Shown in pieces: positions 1 through 8,070 of a stretch of 64,000 nucleotides of DNA. How positions within the stretch are numbered: position 1 is the stretch's first letter; each line of letters begins with the position of its first letter. This stretch comes from Aquipseudomonas alcaligenes. Lineage in GTDB: Bacteria > Pseudomonadota > Gammaproteobacteria > Pseudomonadales > Pseudomonadaceae. The DNA is taken from contig NZ_QJRX01000003.1 in assembly GCF_003205495.1 (NCBI RefSeq), forward strand, positions 372,001-436,000, in the 5' to 3' direction. The position numbers were made by a program, and so were the translations under genes. The notes beneath the pieces are model-generated. The model was not told the DNA's origin. It ran no database searches and saw nothing but the letters and a program-made list of their open reading frames with translations.

Positions 1-1
1 C

Positions 2-421
2 GCCAGCACCCAGCTGCTGGGCACGCCCGGTGGCGACAACTTCAAGTGGAACCTGCTCGGCGTGCTGCTCGGCCTGGCCCTGACCATCGCCCTGGTGCGC
101 CAGCAACTGTGGCAGCGGCCGTTCATGGCGGCGGCGGTGTACGGCTGGCAGCTCAAACGCAGCCTGATGCGCGTCACCAACGTCATGCACCACGTCAAGG
201 CCGGCGTGGCGGCGGGTGACGAGAGCGCCATGAAGCTGCTGCGCTTCTACCACCTGGGCGTGACCCAGATGCACCAGCTGGACGGCAACAGCAGCGACCT
301 CGGCCAGATGGTGTGGGAGATCGATGCCCACCGCGAGGCCATGGCACAGCGCGGGCTGGATATCGAGCAGAAGCGCCTCGATCCGGCCTGGCTGGAGGCG
401 GTCAAGGGCTTCAAGCCCTGA
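2..421 (+). CDS. DUF3087 family membrane protein, C-terminal part
   Basis: The frame is open from the left edge of the window, so the N-terminus is missing. The visible 139 residues begin just before a hydrophobic segment (about residues 17-33 of the visible part) and continue as a soluble helical domain with AVYGWQLKR, VMHHVKAG and LLRFYHLG stretches. From memory these match the DUF3087 family of gamma-proteobacteria. Function is unknown; it is probably an inner-membrane protein with a cytoplasmic tail. The family call is fairly sure, the role is not. Confidence 0.75.
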   Translation, partial: ASTQLLGTPGGDNFKWNLLGVLLGLALTIALVRQQLWQRPFMAAAVYGWQLKRSLMRVTNVMHHVKAGVAAGDESAMKLLRFYHLGVTQMHQLDGNSSDLGQMVWEIDAHREAMAQRGLDIEQKRLDPAWLEAVKGFKP

Positions 422-501
422 ACACGGCGCGCTTTACCGAGGCGTCGACTTTCTCTTAGAGTCGGAGGCTCCCGGCCCCGAGCAGTCCCGCGAGCGCCCC
501 G

Positions 502-1290
502 ATGCCTCTGCCCAGCCTCCCCACGCCGCACTGCCGCTGCCTCCTGCTGGGGCTGCTACTCCTCGTGCCGGGCCTGGCCAGGGCCGGTTGCGAAATGTCG
601 CTGCGCTGGGACAACGACCCGCCCTTCAGCATGCAGCTGGCCGATGGCTCCATTGCCGGCATCTCCATCGACAGCGCCCGCGAGGTGCTACAAGGCCTGG
701 GGTGCGAGGTGCGCCTGGTGCGCCTGCCCTGGGCCAGGGCCCTGCGCGATCTGGAGCAGGGGCGCCTCGACGTGCTCACCGGCGCCTTCCGCAAGCCCGA
801 GCGCGAGGTCTACGCACACTTCTCCGGCGTGATCGAGGAACCCTCGCGCAACATCCTGTTCATGCACCGCGAGGCTGCCGCTCGCTGGCCGGTGAGCGAG
901 CTGCTGCAGCTGCGCGATACGCCGTTTCGCCTCGGCGCGCAGATCGACGTGTCCTATGGCCCCGGCTACCAGAAGTTGATCCAGACCCCGGCCTTCCACG
1001 AGCGCATGGAGTTCAGCGCCACCCGTCTCAACCTCTGGCGCATGGTCGCCAAGGGGCGCATCGACGGTGTGATCGCCGACGAACATTCCGGCCAACAGGA
1101 GCTAGCCGACCTGGGCCTGAGCGAGCTGATCCTGGCGACGCCGGTGGTGGTGTCCAGCGAGGGCGCGGAAACCGCCTTCAGCAAAAAGAGCGTCGCGTCC
1201 GAGTTCGTCCAGCGCTATGCCGAGGCGCTGCGCCGGCAGATCGCCGAGGGCCGTTATGCGCAGATTCGCCAGCGCTACCTGCAGCCCTGA
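502..1290 (+). CDS. Periplasmic solute-binding protein, SBP_bac_3-like
   Basis: This 262-residue protein has a Sec signal peptide (LLLGLLLLVPGLARA, about residues 14-28). The fold pattern is that of small amino-acid-binding proteins: an early RWDNDPPF segment, then IAGISIDSAREVL and a second lobe with IDGVIADEHSG. No permease or ATPase gene lies beside it, so it may be an orphan receptor-type binding protein rather than part of an importer. The ligand cannot be read from sequence. The start at 502 gives a complete signal peptide. Confidence 0.75.
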   Translation: MPLPSLPTPHCRCLLLGLLLLVPGLARAGCEMSLRWDNDPPFSMQLADGSIAGISIDSAREVLQGLGCEVRLVRLPWARALRDLEQGRLDVLTGAFRKPEREVYAHFSGVIEEPSRNILFMHREAAARWPVSELLQLRDTPFRLGAQIDVSYGPGYQKLIQTPAFHERMEFSATRLNLWRMVAKGRIDGVIADEHSGQQELADLGLSELILATPVVVSSEGAETAFSKKSVASEFVQRYAEALRRQIAEGRYAQIRQRYLQP

Positions 1291-1293
1291 GGG

Positions 1294-1509
1294 CTAGCGG
1301 CTGCGGGCGATGTCGCGGATATAGAGCGCCTCCACCTTCTCCCGCGCCCAGGGTGTCTTGCGCAGGAACTTGAGGCTGGATTCGAGGCTGGGTTCGTGGG
1401 TGAAGCAGCGGATGGCGATGAGCTGGCCGAGGCGCTCCCAGCCGTGCTTGTCGACCAGGGCCTGGAGGATGGCCTTTAGGGGCAGGCCGTGGAGGGGGTC
1501 GTTGCTCAT
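1294..1509 (-). CDS. VF530 family (DUF2132) small DNA-binding-like protein
   Basis: This small protein of 71 residues starts MSNDPLHG and contains LKAILQALVDKHGW, CFTHEPS and KFLRKTPWAREKVE. These blocks are characteristic of the VF530/DUF2132 family, which structural genomics placed as a small DNA-binding-like fold. I chose the internal ATG at 1509 over an upstream ATG at 1551 because family members start at this MSNDPL position. It converges with the preceding binding-protein gene, with stops 3 bp apart. Role unknown. Confidence 0.8.
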   Translation of the reverse strand: MSNDPLHGLPLKAILQALVDKHGWERLGQLIAIRCFTHEPSLESSLKFLRKTPWAREKVEALYIRDIARSR

Positions 1510-1555
1510 CGGGTTCTTGCTCAGGGCTGGCGGGGAGTTGGAGCGGGGCACTGTA

Positions 1556-1601
1556 ACGCCCCTCTCCCGTTTACGGGAGAGGGGAGGGGGAGAGGGGCTC
1601 T
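1556..1601. repeat. C/G-rich intergenic repeat with short inverted arms
   Basis: A CCCCTCTCCCGTTTACGGGAGAGGGG palindrome-like unit is followed directly by a further purine-rich GGGGGAGAGGGG tract. It lies just upstream of the VF530 gene. Units like this are scattered between genes in many Pseudomonas genomes. It could act as a weak terminator. No protein is encoded. Confidence 0.55.
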
Positions 1602-1765
1602 AGTTTGTGCCGATACTATTTATCTACTTGCTTACTGCACTGGTTCCGCCCTGCTGGGCGGGTCACTTTTTCCAGTCGCGGAAAAAGTAACCAAAAACGC
1701 TTGCCCCCGACATCCGGGTCTCGCTGCGCTCGACTCCCCTCACTCCATCGTTGTTCCAGGGGCAC

Positions 1766-1797
1766 GCGCCGAAGGGCCATCCTTGGCCCATCGGCGC
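1766..1797. repeat. Near-perfect hairpin inside the repeat block
   Basis: GCGCCGA-A-GGGCCA pairs with TGGCCC-A-TCGGCGC around a four-base centre, with one mismatched position. It is part of the left repeat copy. Confidence 0.6.
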
Positions 1798-1898
1798 TCT
1801 CGCGGCATCCATGCCGCTCAACCCCTTACACAACGATTCCGTTCGGCCTCCTGAAGGGGGCGTTTGGAGTTGCCTGAAAGTTATGCATTCTTCTCCGG

Positions 1899-1929
1899 AT
1901 GGTTCCCACGCTCCACGTGGGAACCATCC
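1899..1929. repeat. GGTTCCCACG-type palindrome
   Basis: Perfect 13-bp arms (GATGGTTCCCACG / CGTGGGAACCATC) surround a five-base loop. This palindrome family is frequent between genes in Pseudomonas. Here it sits at the centre of the larger inverted block, near the junction of the two copies. Confidence 0.6.
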
Positions 1930-2311
1930 CGGCGCAATGCACGAAGCGCCGAGATAAACCACCAAGCACCTCGGAGCCCAAGTCCCCGTCAGAAGGCCGA
2001 GTGGAGGTGTTGCGCAGGGGGACGCGAGGCAGGACGCCGAGCGAGGAACGAAGGGACAGGGACGTCCCTTCGTGACGGCCCCCGGAGCGGCACCGGAGCG
2101 AGGGGAGTTTGGTGGCGTAGCCGCCAAACCCGGATGTCGGGTGCCCTTCTTCTTTGGTTACTTTCTTGTTGGGCAAGCAACAAGAAAGTGACTCGCCGTA
2201 CAAGGCGAAACCTGGCGTTCCAGCCGAGGAAAGTGTTTCGACCTAGAGCCTGCGCTTCGGATAAAGCGTGGTCTGTCCCCAATTGGTTCTGAGCGCGAGC
2301 CAAGATCGTAA

Positions 2312-3223
2312 TCAGAGGTGGAAATGGCCCGCAGCCTCCGGCTGGTAAAGCACTTTCCTGATGGCAATCCGGCAGGTCCGATCAGCAATACGCCAGTCGA
2401 TGGTGTCCCCTTCCTGATAGCCGAGGATGGCAGCGCCGATGTCGGAACACACGGAATGCTTCCCAGCGTTGGTGTCCGCGTCCTCCGGGTAGACCAAGGC
2501 CACTTCGAGCTCTTCTTCGTCCAGCTGCAGCAAGGCCCTGGAGTTCATCGTGACGACGTTGCACGCCACCTGCTGCGGCTTGACGACAATGGCTCGTTCA
2601 AGCTCGTGTTCGAGCTCAACAACGGCCGGGCCCTGCTCGAGTGCGATAAGGCTCTCGAGCCTGGATTTGTCGACTTCAGTGATGTAGATCCTGCCGGAGT
2701 CGCCAGCGCCACCTTCGCGCAAGAGCTGGAGATAGCGCCCTGCCGTCATGGAAAATGACTTCAATGCAGGCGATTCGCTCTCAAGCAGAAAGCCGCTGCG
2801 CAGAAAGGCTTTTAGCGAGCGCACGTTATCCGGGTGGATCTTGGCGATTAGCTTTTCGGCCCGCATGTCGAGAAACGCCAGTTTCATGCCTTCGCGGAGG
2901 GTGCTGGTGCCAAGGTTGCGGCCCCATGTGTCGCTGTCTCCGATTACAAGGACGATTTCGCACTGTGCGCCGGTCTTGATCAGGCGGACAAAGCCCACCG
3001 GAGCGTCATGCCGGTCGTAGGCCATGAAGAATCGGCCGCCGCGGTTGAACAGATGAGTCAGGATCGGTAGCTGAGTACGATCGATGGCTTGCTCGATGAA
3101 GCGGGAGGTATGACGCGAATCGCTCAGGTAGCAGGTGACGCGCTCATCTTCCAACCAGTCCATCAGCTTCAGCGCGTGTGCCCGAGTAATTTCAGGGCAC
3201 AGCGAAATGAAAGGCTTGTTCAT
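2312..3223 (-). CDS. Fusion of GNAT acetyltransferase and Rnk-type GreA/GreB C-terminal domain
   Basis: The N-terminal half (about residues 1-175) looks like a GNAT acetyltransferase: GFVRLIKTG strand, acetyl-CoA-binding region near WGRNLGTSTLREGMK, then LDMRAEKLIAKIHPDNVRSLKAFLRSGF. The C-terminal half (about 180-303) matches Rnk, the nucleoside diphosphate kinase regulator, with DVVTMNSR-like VVTMNSRALL, YPED and the ending LYQPEAAGHFH. Rnk-type domains bind RNA polymerase in the secondary channel. I chose ATG 3223 (MNKPF); an upstream ATG at 3274 is possible. The substrate of the acetyltransferase part is unknown. Confidence 0.8.
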   Translation of the reverse strand: MNKPFISLCPEITRAHALKLMDWLEDERVTCYLSDSRHTSRFIEQAIDRTQLPILTHLFNRGGRFFMAYDRHDAPVGFVRLIKTGAQCEIVLVIGDSDTWGRNLGTSTLREGMKLAFLDMRAEKLIAKIHPDNVRSLKAFLRSGFLLESESPALKSFSMTAGRYLQLLREGGAGDSGRIYITEVDKSRLESLIALEQGPAVVELEHELERAIVVKPQQVACNVVTMNSRALLQLDEEELEVALVYPEDADTNAGKHSVCSDIGAAILGYQEGDTIDWRIADRTCRIAIRKVLYQPEAAGHFHL

Positions 3224-3579
3224 CTTCACCACAGGTGTCTGTAAAGAATGAAAGCCCTTCATGGCTACGGCCATGACGGTTCTTTCGGCAGCCCGCCATC
3301 TTAAGACATAACGCGGGTAATGCCGAATGGGCTGGGAAGTTCGGGGAGGCTAACGCTCTGCCGAACCTGAACTCGCAGGAGGCTCAAGCATCCCGTTTAC
3401 ATCGGTGCCCCTCACTGCTACATCGCTGTCATTCCGACCTCACCGAATGTCTTATCGATCACGAATCATCGTTGTCATGACGACTTGTTATTTCATCAAG
3501 TCATTGAAATTAAATAGAAAAATACCTGGCACGAAAGCTGATTAACTCCAGGCGCAATGCCCAAAACAGGAGTACTCAG
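3224..3579. promoter_or_regulatory. Intergenic region with AT-rich upstream segment
   Basis: No gene is seen in these 356 bases between the GNAT-Rnk gene and the glycine-zipper gene, which diverge. The last 100 bases before 3580 are unusually AT-rich for this genome and contain a 6-bp inverted repeat (GACTTG at 3482-3487, CAAGTC at 3497-3502). A promoter for the downstream gene is likely, but I cannot fix its elements. Confidence 0.4.
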
Positions 3580-3927
3580 ATGAAACACCTTGCCTTGCTT
3601 GCTTTCACAACCGGCCTATTGGCCATGCAAACCCTCCAGGCCGCCGAGGTGGTGGCGGAGCGGGAAGAAAACGCGGTCGGCACCGGTTTCGGTGGCCTGA
3701 CCGGGCTGATGGTCGGTGCCGCCGCCGGCGGGCCGGTCGGCGCCGTGGTGGGGGCGGCGCTGGGGGGCTGGTCCGGGGCGCAGGTGCAGCGCGCCAGCGG
3801 GCAGAGCGGCACCGCCTACATCGTGCGCGACGAGGCGGGCGAGGAGCGTTGGGTGCGCTCGCCGCACCGGCGCTTCGAGCGTGGCCAGCAAGTCGACTTG
3901 CGCCAGGGCCGGCTCTATCCCCACTGA
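3580..3927 (+). CDS. Exported glycine-zipper protein
   Basis: This 115-residue protein has a signal peptide (MKHLALLAFTTGLLAMQTLQA, cleavage about 21/22). A glycine/alanine-rich zipper follows (LTGLMVGAAAGGPVGAVVGAALGG, about 39-62), of the kind that inserts into or packs against membranes. The tail is short and charged, with RWVRSP and FERGQQVDL. Glycine-zipper envelope proteins of this size are common in Pseudomonas and mostly uncharacterised. A clear ribosome site (AGGAG at 3568-3572) supports this start. Confidence 0.75.
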   Translation: MKHLALLAFTTGLLAMQTLQAAEVVAEREENAVGTGFGGLTGLMVGAAAGGPVGAVVGAALGGWSGAQVQRASGQSGTAYIVRDEAGEERWVRSPHRRFERGQQVDLRQGRLYPH

Positions 3928-3986
3928 TCCTGACGGCGCTCCGGGCCGGGCCCGGGGCGCGCCCCTTCTTCTCGGCTTTCGAGGTA

Positions 3987-4733
3987 ATGATGAACAACGA
4001 ATTCGAGCAACGCCTGGCGGTGGTGACCGGCGCCAGTTCCGGTATCGGCCTGGCCGTGTGCGAGCAGCTGCTGGAGCGCGGCGCGCGGGTGCTGGCGATG
4101 TCGCGCCGCCTGGGTGGGCTGGCGCCGCTGCTGCAGCGCTATCCCGAGCGGCTGTACTGGCATGAGGGCGACGTGACCCGCGCGGCCTCGCTGCAGGGCC
4201 TGGCGGCGCGCGTCGCCGAGCTGGGCACGGTGCATTACCTGGTGCCCAACGCCGGTATCGCCCAGCTGGCGGCGGGCAGCGATCTGCAGGCGTTCGAGGC
4301 GCAGTGGCGGGTCAACGGCGCCGGCGCGGTGAACACCTTCTATGCGCTGAAGGCGCAGCTGGCCGAGCCGGCGTCGGTGGTGTTCATCAGCACCTTCCTG
4401 CGCCAGCTGGGCTTCGTCGGCCTGGGTGCCTACATCGCCAGCAAGGCGGCGCTATCGGCGCTGGTGCGCAGCCTGGCGCTGGAGCATGCGGGCGAGGCTG
4501 TGCGCCTGAACCTGGTGTCGCCGGGGCCGACCGCCACGCCGATCTGGAACAGCCTGGGCCTGCCGGACGAGGCGCTGGCCGGTGTGGCCAGCGAGGTCAA
4601 TGCGCGCCTGGTGGACGGCGAGTTCCTCAGCGCCGCGGCGGTGGCCGAGGTGGTGCTGTTCCAGCTGTCCCAGGGTGCCCGTGGCGTGTACGGCCAGGAC
4701 TGGGTGGTGGACAAGGGCTACACCCTGCGCTGA
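3987..4733 (+). CDS. Short-chain dehydrogenase/reductase (SDR)
   Basis: This is a classical SDR of 248 residues. The cofactor loop TGASSGIG sits about residues 12-19, followed by a DVT motif, the NAGI motif, and a catalytic Ser/Tyr/Lys set (FISTF, then YIASK). SPGPTATP follows. It should oxidise or reduce an alcohol/ketone with NAD(P)(H); the substrate is unknown. Two ATGs lie in tandem (3987, 3990) behind GAGG; either may be used. Confidence 0.85.
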   Translation: MMNNEFEQRLAVVTGASSGIGLAVCEQLLERGARVLAMSRRLGGLAPLLQRYPERLYWHEGDVTRAASLQGLAARVAELGTVHYLVPNAGIAQLAAGSDLQAFEAQWRVNGAGAVNTFYALKAQLAEPASVVFISTFLRQLGFVGLGAYIASKAALSALVRSLALEHAGEAVRLNLVSPGPTATPIWNSLGLPDEALAGVASEVNARLVDGEFLSAAAVAEVVLFQLSQGARGVYGQDWVVDKGYTLR

Positions 4734-4766
4734 GAGACCGCGGCACGCAGCAGCGTGCCGCCGGCT

Positions 4767-4994
4767 TCAGGCCTGGCGCAGCAGCAGGCGCACCAGGCGC
4801 TGGGTCAGCGGCGCCACCAGCAGCACGGTCGGGAAGGCGAACAGCCAGGCCGTCAGCCAGGCGCCCAGCCAGATCTCGGTGAACTGCGGCACCAGCCCGC
4901 TGGCGCGCAGGGTGGCAATGCCCGAGACCAGCAGCGACATCAGCCCGGAGAGGATCAGGGCGAACAGCAGCGGGGCGTACTTGGGCGGGATCAT
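4767..4994 (-). CDS. DUF2798 family small membrane protein
   Basis: A 75-residue protein with two hydrophobic segments (about 8-28 and 43-66), starting MIPPKYAPLLFALILSG, which is the DUF2798 pattern. Its ATG overlaps the stop of the upstream flavodoxin gene, so the two are translationally coupled. Likely an inner-membrane protein of unknown role in the same unit as the flavodoxin-like and DUF2938 genes. Confidence 0.8.
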   Translation of the reverse strand: MIPPKYAPLLFALILSGLMSLLVSGIATLRASGLVPQFTEIWLGAWLTAWLFAFPTVLLVAPLTQRLVRLLLRQA

Positions 4995-5578
4995 CAGGCG
5001 TGCTCCAGGGTGGCGCCGGCGTGCAGGCGCAGCAGGGTGTGGGCGAAGTGCTGGCCGAACAGGCGCGCGGTCTTGATGTCACCGGGGGCGAAGGCGTGGC
5101 CGGGCGAGGCCTTGTCCGCCTGTGCCATCAGCCCGGACCAGGAGCCCAGGCGGTTGGCGGCTTCGTCGTAGGGTACGCCCAGGTGCTGTTCGGGCAGGAT
5201 CGGGTTGCCGACCCAGAGCATGCCGTGCTGCATGCAGAAGGTGAACATCGACAGCAGGGTGGACTGCTTGTCGCCGGCCGGCAGCGCCGACACGGTGAAG
5301 CCCGCCGCCAGCCGGCCGCGCAGGCGCTGCTGGCGCCACAGGCCGCCGGTGGCGTCCATCAGCGCCTTGAGCGGTGCCGAGACGCCGCCGAGGTAGGTTG
5401 GCGAGCCGAGGATCAGGCCGTCGTAGGCGGGTAGTTCGTCGGGGCGGGCGACCAGCTCCTGGGCTTGCAGCAGGTGGGCGGCGACGCCGCCGACGCCGGT
5501 CACGCCCTCGCCGATGCGCTCGGCGATGTGCTGGGTGTGCCCGTGGGCGCTGTGATAGAGGATGGCGACTTGCTTCAT
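4994..5578 (-). CDS. Flavodoxin-fold NAD(P)H:quinone oxidoreductase, WrbA-like
   Basis: The 194-residue protein begins VAILYHSAHGHTQHIAERI, the FMN-phosphate loop of flavodoxin-like enzymes, and has the GSPTYLGG loop that covers the flavin in WrbA relatives. Such enzymes reduce quinones by two electrons using NAD(P)H and protect against oxidative stress. It is the middle gene of a minus-strand group (DUF2938, this gene, DUF2798) that faces a MerR regulator, suggesting induction by a redox or electrophile signal. Confidence 0.8.
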   Translation of the reverse strand: MKQVAILYHSAHGHTQHIAERIGEGVTGVGGVAAHLLQAQELVARPDELPAYDGLILGSPTYLGGVSAPLKALMDATGGLWRQQRLRGRLAAGFTVSALPAGDKQSTLLSMFTFCMQHGMLWVGNPILPEQHLGVPYDEAANRLGSWSGLMAQADKASPGHAFAPGDIKTARLFGQHFAHTLLRLHAGATLEHA

Positions 5579-5599
5579 GGGATGGCTCCTTGACGGGGT

Positions 5600-6097
5600 T
5601 CAGGGTTGCAGCGCGGCGATCAGGACGGCGCTGAGGTACAGGCCGAGGCCGAACACGCTGTGGGTGGCCAGGCTTTTCAGGCTGTTACGCAGCGGCGTGG
5701 GGGTGTTGCGCGAGGCGATGCCGGCGCCCATGGCCGGCTGGATCAGCAGCAGCGGCATGGCGACCGTGGCCAGGCCCAGCGCCAGCGCCGGCAGCGGCGT
5801 GGGGCGTGCGGCCCAGCCCGTTCCGGCGAGGGCCAGCAGCAGGGCGGCGAAGACGATGCCGGTGGCGTAGTGGACGAGCCAGCCCAGGGCCAGTTCGCCG
5901 CGAACCGGCGTGGCCTTGGCGATGGCGGCGTGGCGTACCCGGCCGCGCGCCAGGTGGCCGACCCAGCGGCCGACGAAGGCGAAGCTCAGGGTCGGTACGC
6001 CCAGGCGCTGCAGGAGCAGTAGCCAGGCGTCCATCACCAGGGTGGCGCCGGCACCGATGGCGCTGATGAGCAGGAAGTTGTGCAGTAGCGGGTTCAT
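5600..6097 (-). CDS. DUF2938 family membrane protein
   Basis: This 165-residue protein starts MNPLLHNFLLISAIGAGATLVMD and has about four hydrophobic segments, fitting DUF2938. Function unknown. It is the first gene of the unit read away from the MerR regulator; the MerR-type promoter at 6138-6168 lies directly in front of it. I chose the ATG at 6097 rather than an upstream one at 6121, since the latter would overlap the promoter region. Confidence 0.8.
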   Translation of the reverse strand: MNPLLHNFLLISAIGAGATLVMDAWLLLLQRLGVPTLSFAFVGRWVGHLARGRVRHAAIAKATPVRGELALGWLVHYATGIVFAALLLALAGTGWAARPTPLPALALGLATVAMPLLLIQPAMGAGIASRNTPTPLRNSLKSLATHSVFGLGLYLSAVLIAALQP

Positions 6098-6137
6098 GGC
6101 GGCCTCACTCGGGTTGACCAACAGGGGTTTCGATGTG

Positions 6138-6168
6138 AGGCTACAAGTTCAAGTGAACTTGAGGTCAA
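6138..6168 (-). promoter_or_regulatory. MerR-type promoter with 19-bp spacer and internal palindrome
   Basis: Read on the minus strand: a -35 box TTGACC (6168-6163), a 19-bp spacer, and a -10 box TAGCCT (6143-6138). The spacer contains the perfect palindrome CAAGTTCA-AG-TGAACTTG (6144-6161). An overlong spacer with a centred palindrome is the hallmark of promoters activated by MerR-family proteins. It points into the DUF2938/flavodoxin/DUF2798 genes. Confidence 0.8.
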
Positions 6169-6179
6169 GAGGTGTTCGC

Positions 6180-6599
6180 ATGGATATCGCCGAAGTCGCC
6201 AGACGCTCCGGGCTGCCCGCGTCGACGCTGCGCTTCTACGAGGAAAAGGGCCTGGTGCAGGTGCTCAACCGCCAGGGCGAGCGGCGCCGCTTCGGCCCGC
6301 AGATTCTCGACCAGCTGGCGCTGATCTCCCTCGGCCAGTCCGCCGGGTTCAGCCTGGAGGAGATCCGCAGCATGCTGACCAGCAATGGCGAGCCGAACAT
6401 CGACCGCCAGGCGCTACTGGCCAAGGCTGCCGAGATCGATGCCAGCATCAAGCGCCTGCGCGCCATGAGCCGTGGCCTGCGGCATGCCGCCGCCTGCCCG
6501 GCGCCGAGCCATGCCGAGTGCCCGACCTTCCAGCGCCTGCTCAAGGACGCCGCCGCCGCGGCGCATGCGCGCAAGACCGGGCGCAAGCAGGGGCGTTGA
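6180..6599 (+). CDS. MerR family transcriptional regulator
   Basis: This 139-residue protein opens with the MerR winged helix: MDIAEVARRSGLPASTLRFYEEKGL, followed by RRRFGPQILDQLALI. A dimerisation helix and a short C-terminal tail with two cysteines (CPAPSHAECP, spaced by six residues) follow. Cys pairs in this position bind metal or a redox ligand in some family members; here the ligand is unknown. The ATG at 6180 has AGAGG upstream. It is divergent from the operon it most likely controls. Confidence 0.88.
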   Translation: MDIAEVARRSGLPASTLRFYEEKGLVQVLNRQGERRRFGPQILDQLALISLGQSAGFSLEEIRSMLTSNGEPNIDRQALLAKAAEIDASIKRLRAMSRGLRHAAACPAPSHAECPTFQRLLKDAAAAAHARKTGRKQGR

Positions 6600-6627
6600 C
6601 TCGGAGCGCTGCGCCAGGTCGGGGGGC

Positions 6628-8070
6628 TCAGTGCTCGGCGCCGGCGCGCTTGAGCAGCTGCTTGCAGCGCTCGGACAGGTGCACCACGCGCAGGTGCTTG
6701 CCGGCACGGGCGTAGCGCTCGCGCAGGGTCTTCAGCGCGGCGATGGCGGAGTAGTCGACGAAGCTCAGGTGGCGGCAGTCGAGGGTCACCTGCTGCGGGT
6801 CGTCGGCCACCTCGAACAGGTTGAGGAAGGGCGTGGTGCTGGCGAAGAACAGCGTGCCGTGCACGCGGTACAGCTTGCTGCCGTCGGCCTGGACGTCGCT
6901 GTCGGCGTACAGCTCGCGGGCGTGGTGCCAGGCGAAGTTCAGCGCGGCGATGACGATGCCGCAGAGCACGGCGGTGGCCAGGTCGGTAAAGACGGTGATG
7001 ACGGTCACGGCGGCGATCACCAGGGCGTCGCTGAGCGGCACCTTGCCGAGCACGCGCAGCGAGCCCCAGGCGAAGGTCTGCTGCGACACTACGAACATCA
7101 CCCCGACCAGTGCGGCCAGCGGGATCAGCTCGATCAGCGGGGCCAGGAACAGCACGAACAGCAGGATCATCACCCCGCTGACCACGCCGGACAGGCGGCC
7201 GCGGCCACCGGAGCTGAGGTTGATCACGGTCTGCCCGATCATCGCGCAGCCGCCCATGCCGCCGAAGGCGCCGGACACCACATTGGCCGCGCCCAGGGCC
7301 ACGCACTCGCGGTTGGTGTGGCCGCGGCTCTGGGTGATCTCGTCGGTGAGGTTCAGCGTGAGCAGGGTTTCCAGCAGGCCGACCAAGGCCATCAGCGCCG
7401 CATAGGGGGCGATGATGCGCAGGGTCTCCAGGTTCCACGGGATGTCCGGCAGGGCGAACTGCGGCAGGCCGCCGGCGATCTGCGCCATGTCACCGAGGGT
7501 GCGGGTGGGCAGGTCGAGCAGGTACACCAGCAGGCCGACGCCGAGTATCGCCACCAGCGCCGGCGGCACCGCACGGGTCAGTTTCGGCAGCAGGTAGACC
7601 ACCGCCATGGTCAGGGTCACCAGGCCGAGCATCCAGTACAGCGGCGTGCCCTTGAGCCAGCCACCGTCGGCATGGAAGTGCTCCAGCTGCGACAGGGCGA
7701 TGACGATGGCCAGGCCGTTGACGAAGCCGAGCATCACCGGATGCGGCACCATGCGCACCAGCTTGCCCAGGCGCAGCACGCCGAACAGGATCATCAGCAG
7801 GCCGCCGAGCAGCACGGTGGCCAGCAGGTACTGCGCGCCGTGTTGCACCACCAGGGCGACGATGACCACCGCCATCGAGCCGGCGGCGCCGGAGATCATC
7901 CCCGGGCGGCCGCCGAACAGCGCGGTGAGGGTACAGATGATGAAGGCGCCGTACAGGCCCATCAGCGGGTTGAGCTGGGCTACCAGGGCGAAGGCGATGC
8001 ACTCGGGCACCAGGGCGAAGGACGAGGTGAGGCCGGCCAGGATGTCGGCGCGCACACGGGCGATTTTCAT
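6628..8070 (-). CDS. SulP family inorganic anion transporter with STAS domain
   Basis: The 480-residue protein has a transmembrane core (about residues 8-380), beginning ADILAGLTSSFALVPECIAFALVA, with the SulP motifs GAFIICTLTALFGG and SGAAGSMAVV. A cytoplasmic STAS domain follows (about 390-475, with LDCRHLSFVDYSAIAAL). SulP proteins move sulfate, bicarbonate or related anions with Na+ or H+; which one cannot be told here. The gene stands alone, convergent with the MerR gene. Confidence 0.9.
   Translation of the reverse strand: MKIARVRADILAGLTSSFALVPECIAFALVAQLNPLMGLYGAFIICTLTALFGGRPGMISGAAGSMAVVIVALVVQHGAQYLLATVLLGGLLMILFGVLRLGKLVRMVPHPVMLGFVNGLAIVIALSQLEHFHADGGWLKGTPLYWMLGLVTLTMAVVYLLPKLTRAVPPALVAILGVGLLVYLLDLPTRTLGDMAQIAGGLPQFALPDIPWNLETLRIIAPYAALMALVGLLETLLTLNLTDEITQSRGHTNRECVALGAANVVSGAFGGMGGCAMIGQTVINLSSGGRGRLSGVVSGVMILLFVLFLAPLIELIPLAALVGVMFVVSQQTFAWGSLRVLGKVPLSDALVIAAVTVITVFTDLATAVLCGIVIAALNFAWHHARELYADSDVQADGSKLYRVHGTLFFASTTPFLNLFEVADDPQQVTLDCRHLSFVDYSAIAALKTLRERYARAGKHLRVVHLSERCKQLLKRAGAEH

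Larger units (their letters stand above)
1655..2215. repeat. Two diverged repeat copies in inverted orientation (intergenic repeat block)
   Basis: The left end reads GTCACTTTTTCC, then AAAGTAACCAAA and GACATCCGGGT. The right end, read on the minus strand, gives GTCACTTTC, AAAGTAACCAAAG and GACATCCGGGT in the same order. The block is therefore two diverged copies facing each other. Each end carries its own small hairpin (1665-1688 and 2160-2189, the latter with 11-bp perfect arms). Open frames crossing it have no family resemblance and look spurious. The unit resembles the large intergenic repeats common in Pseudomonas. Confidence 0.65.

Noticed and set aside
1605..2303. Several open frames of 70-150 codons in the repeat block
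   Set aside because: They run through inverted repeats and hairpins, lack ribosome sites and show no protein family pattern.
3526..3545. A sigma-54-like site (CTGGCACG followed by CTGA) before the glycine-zipper gene
   Set aside because: The -24 part is good but the -12 GC is replaced by GA, and no activator gene or binding site is seen nearby.
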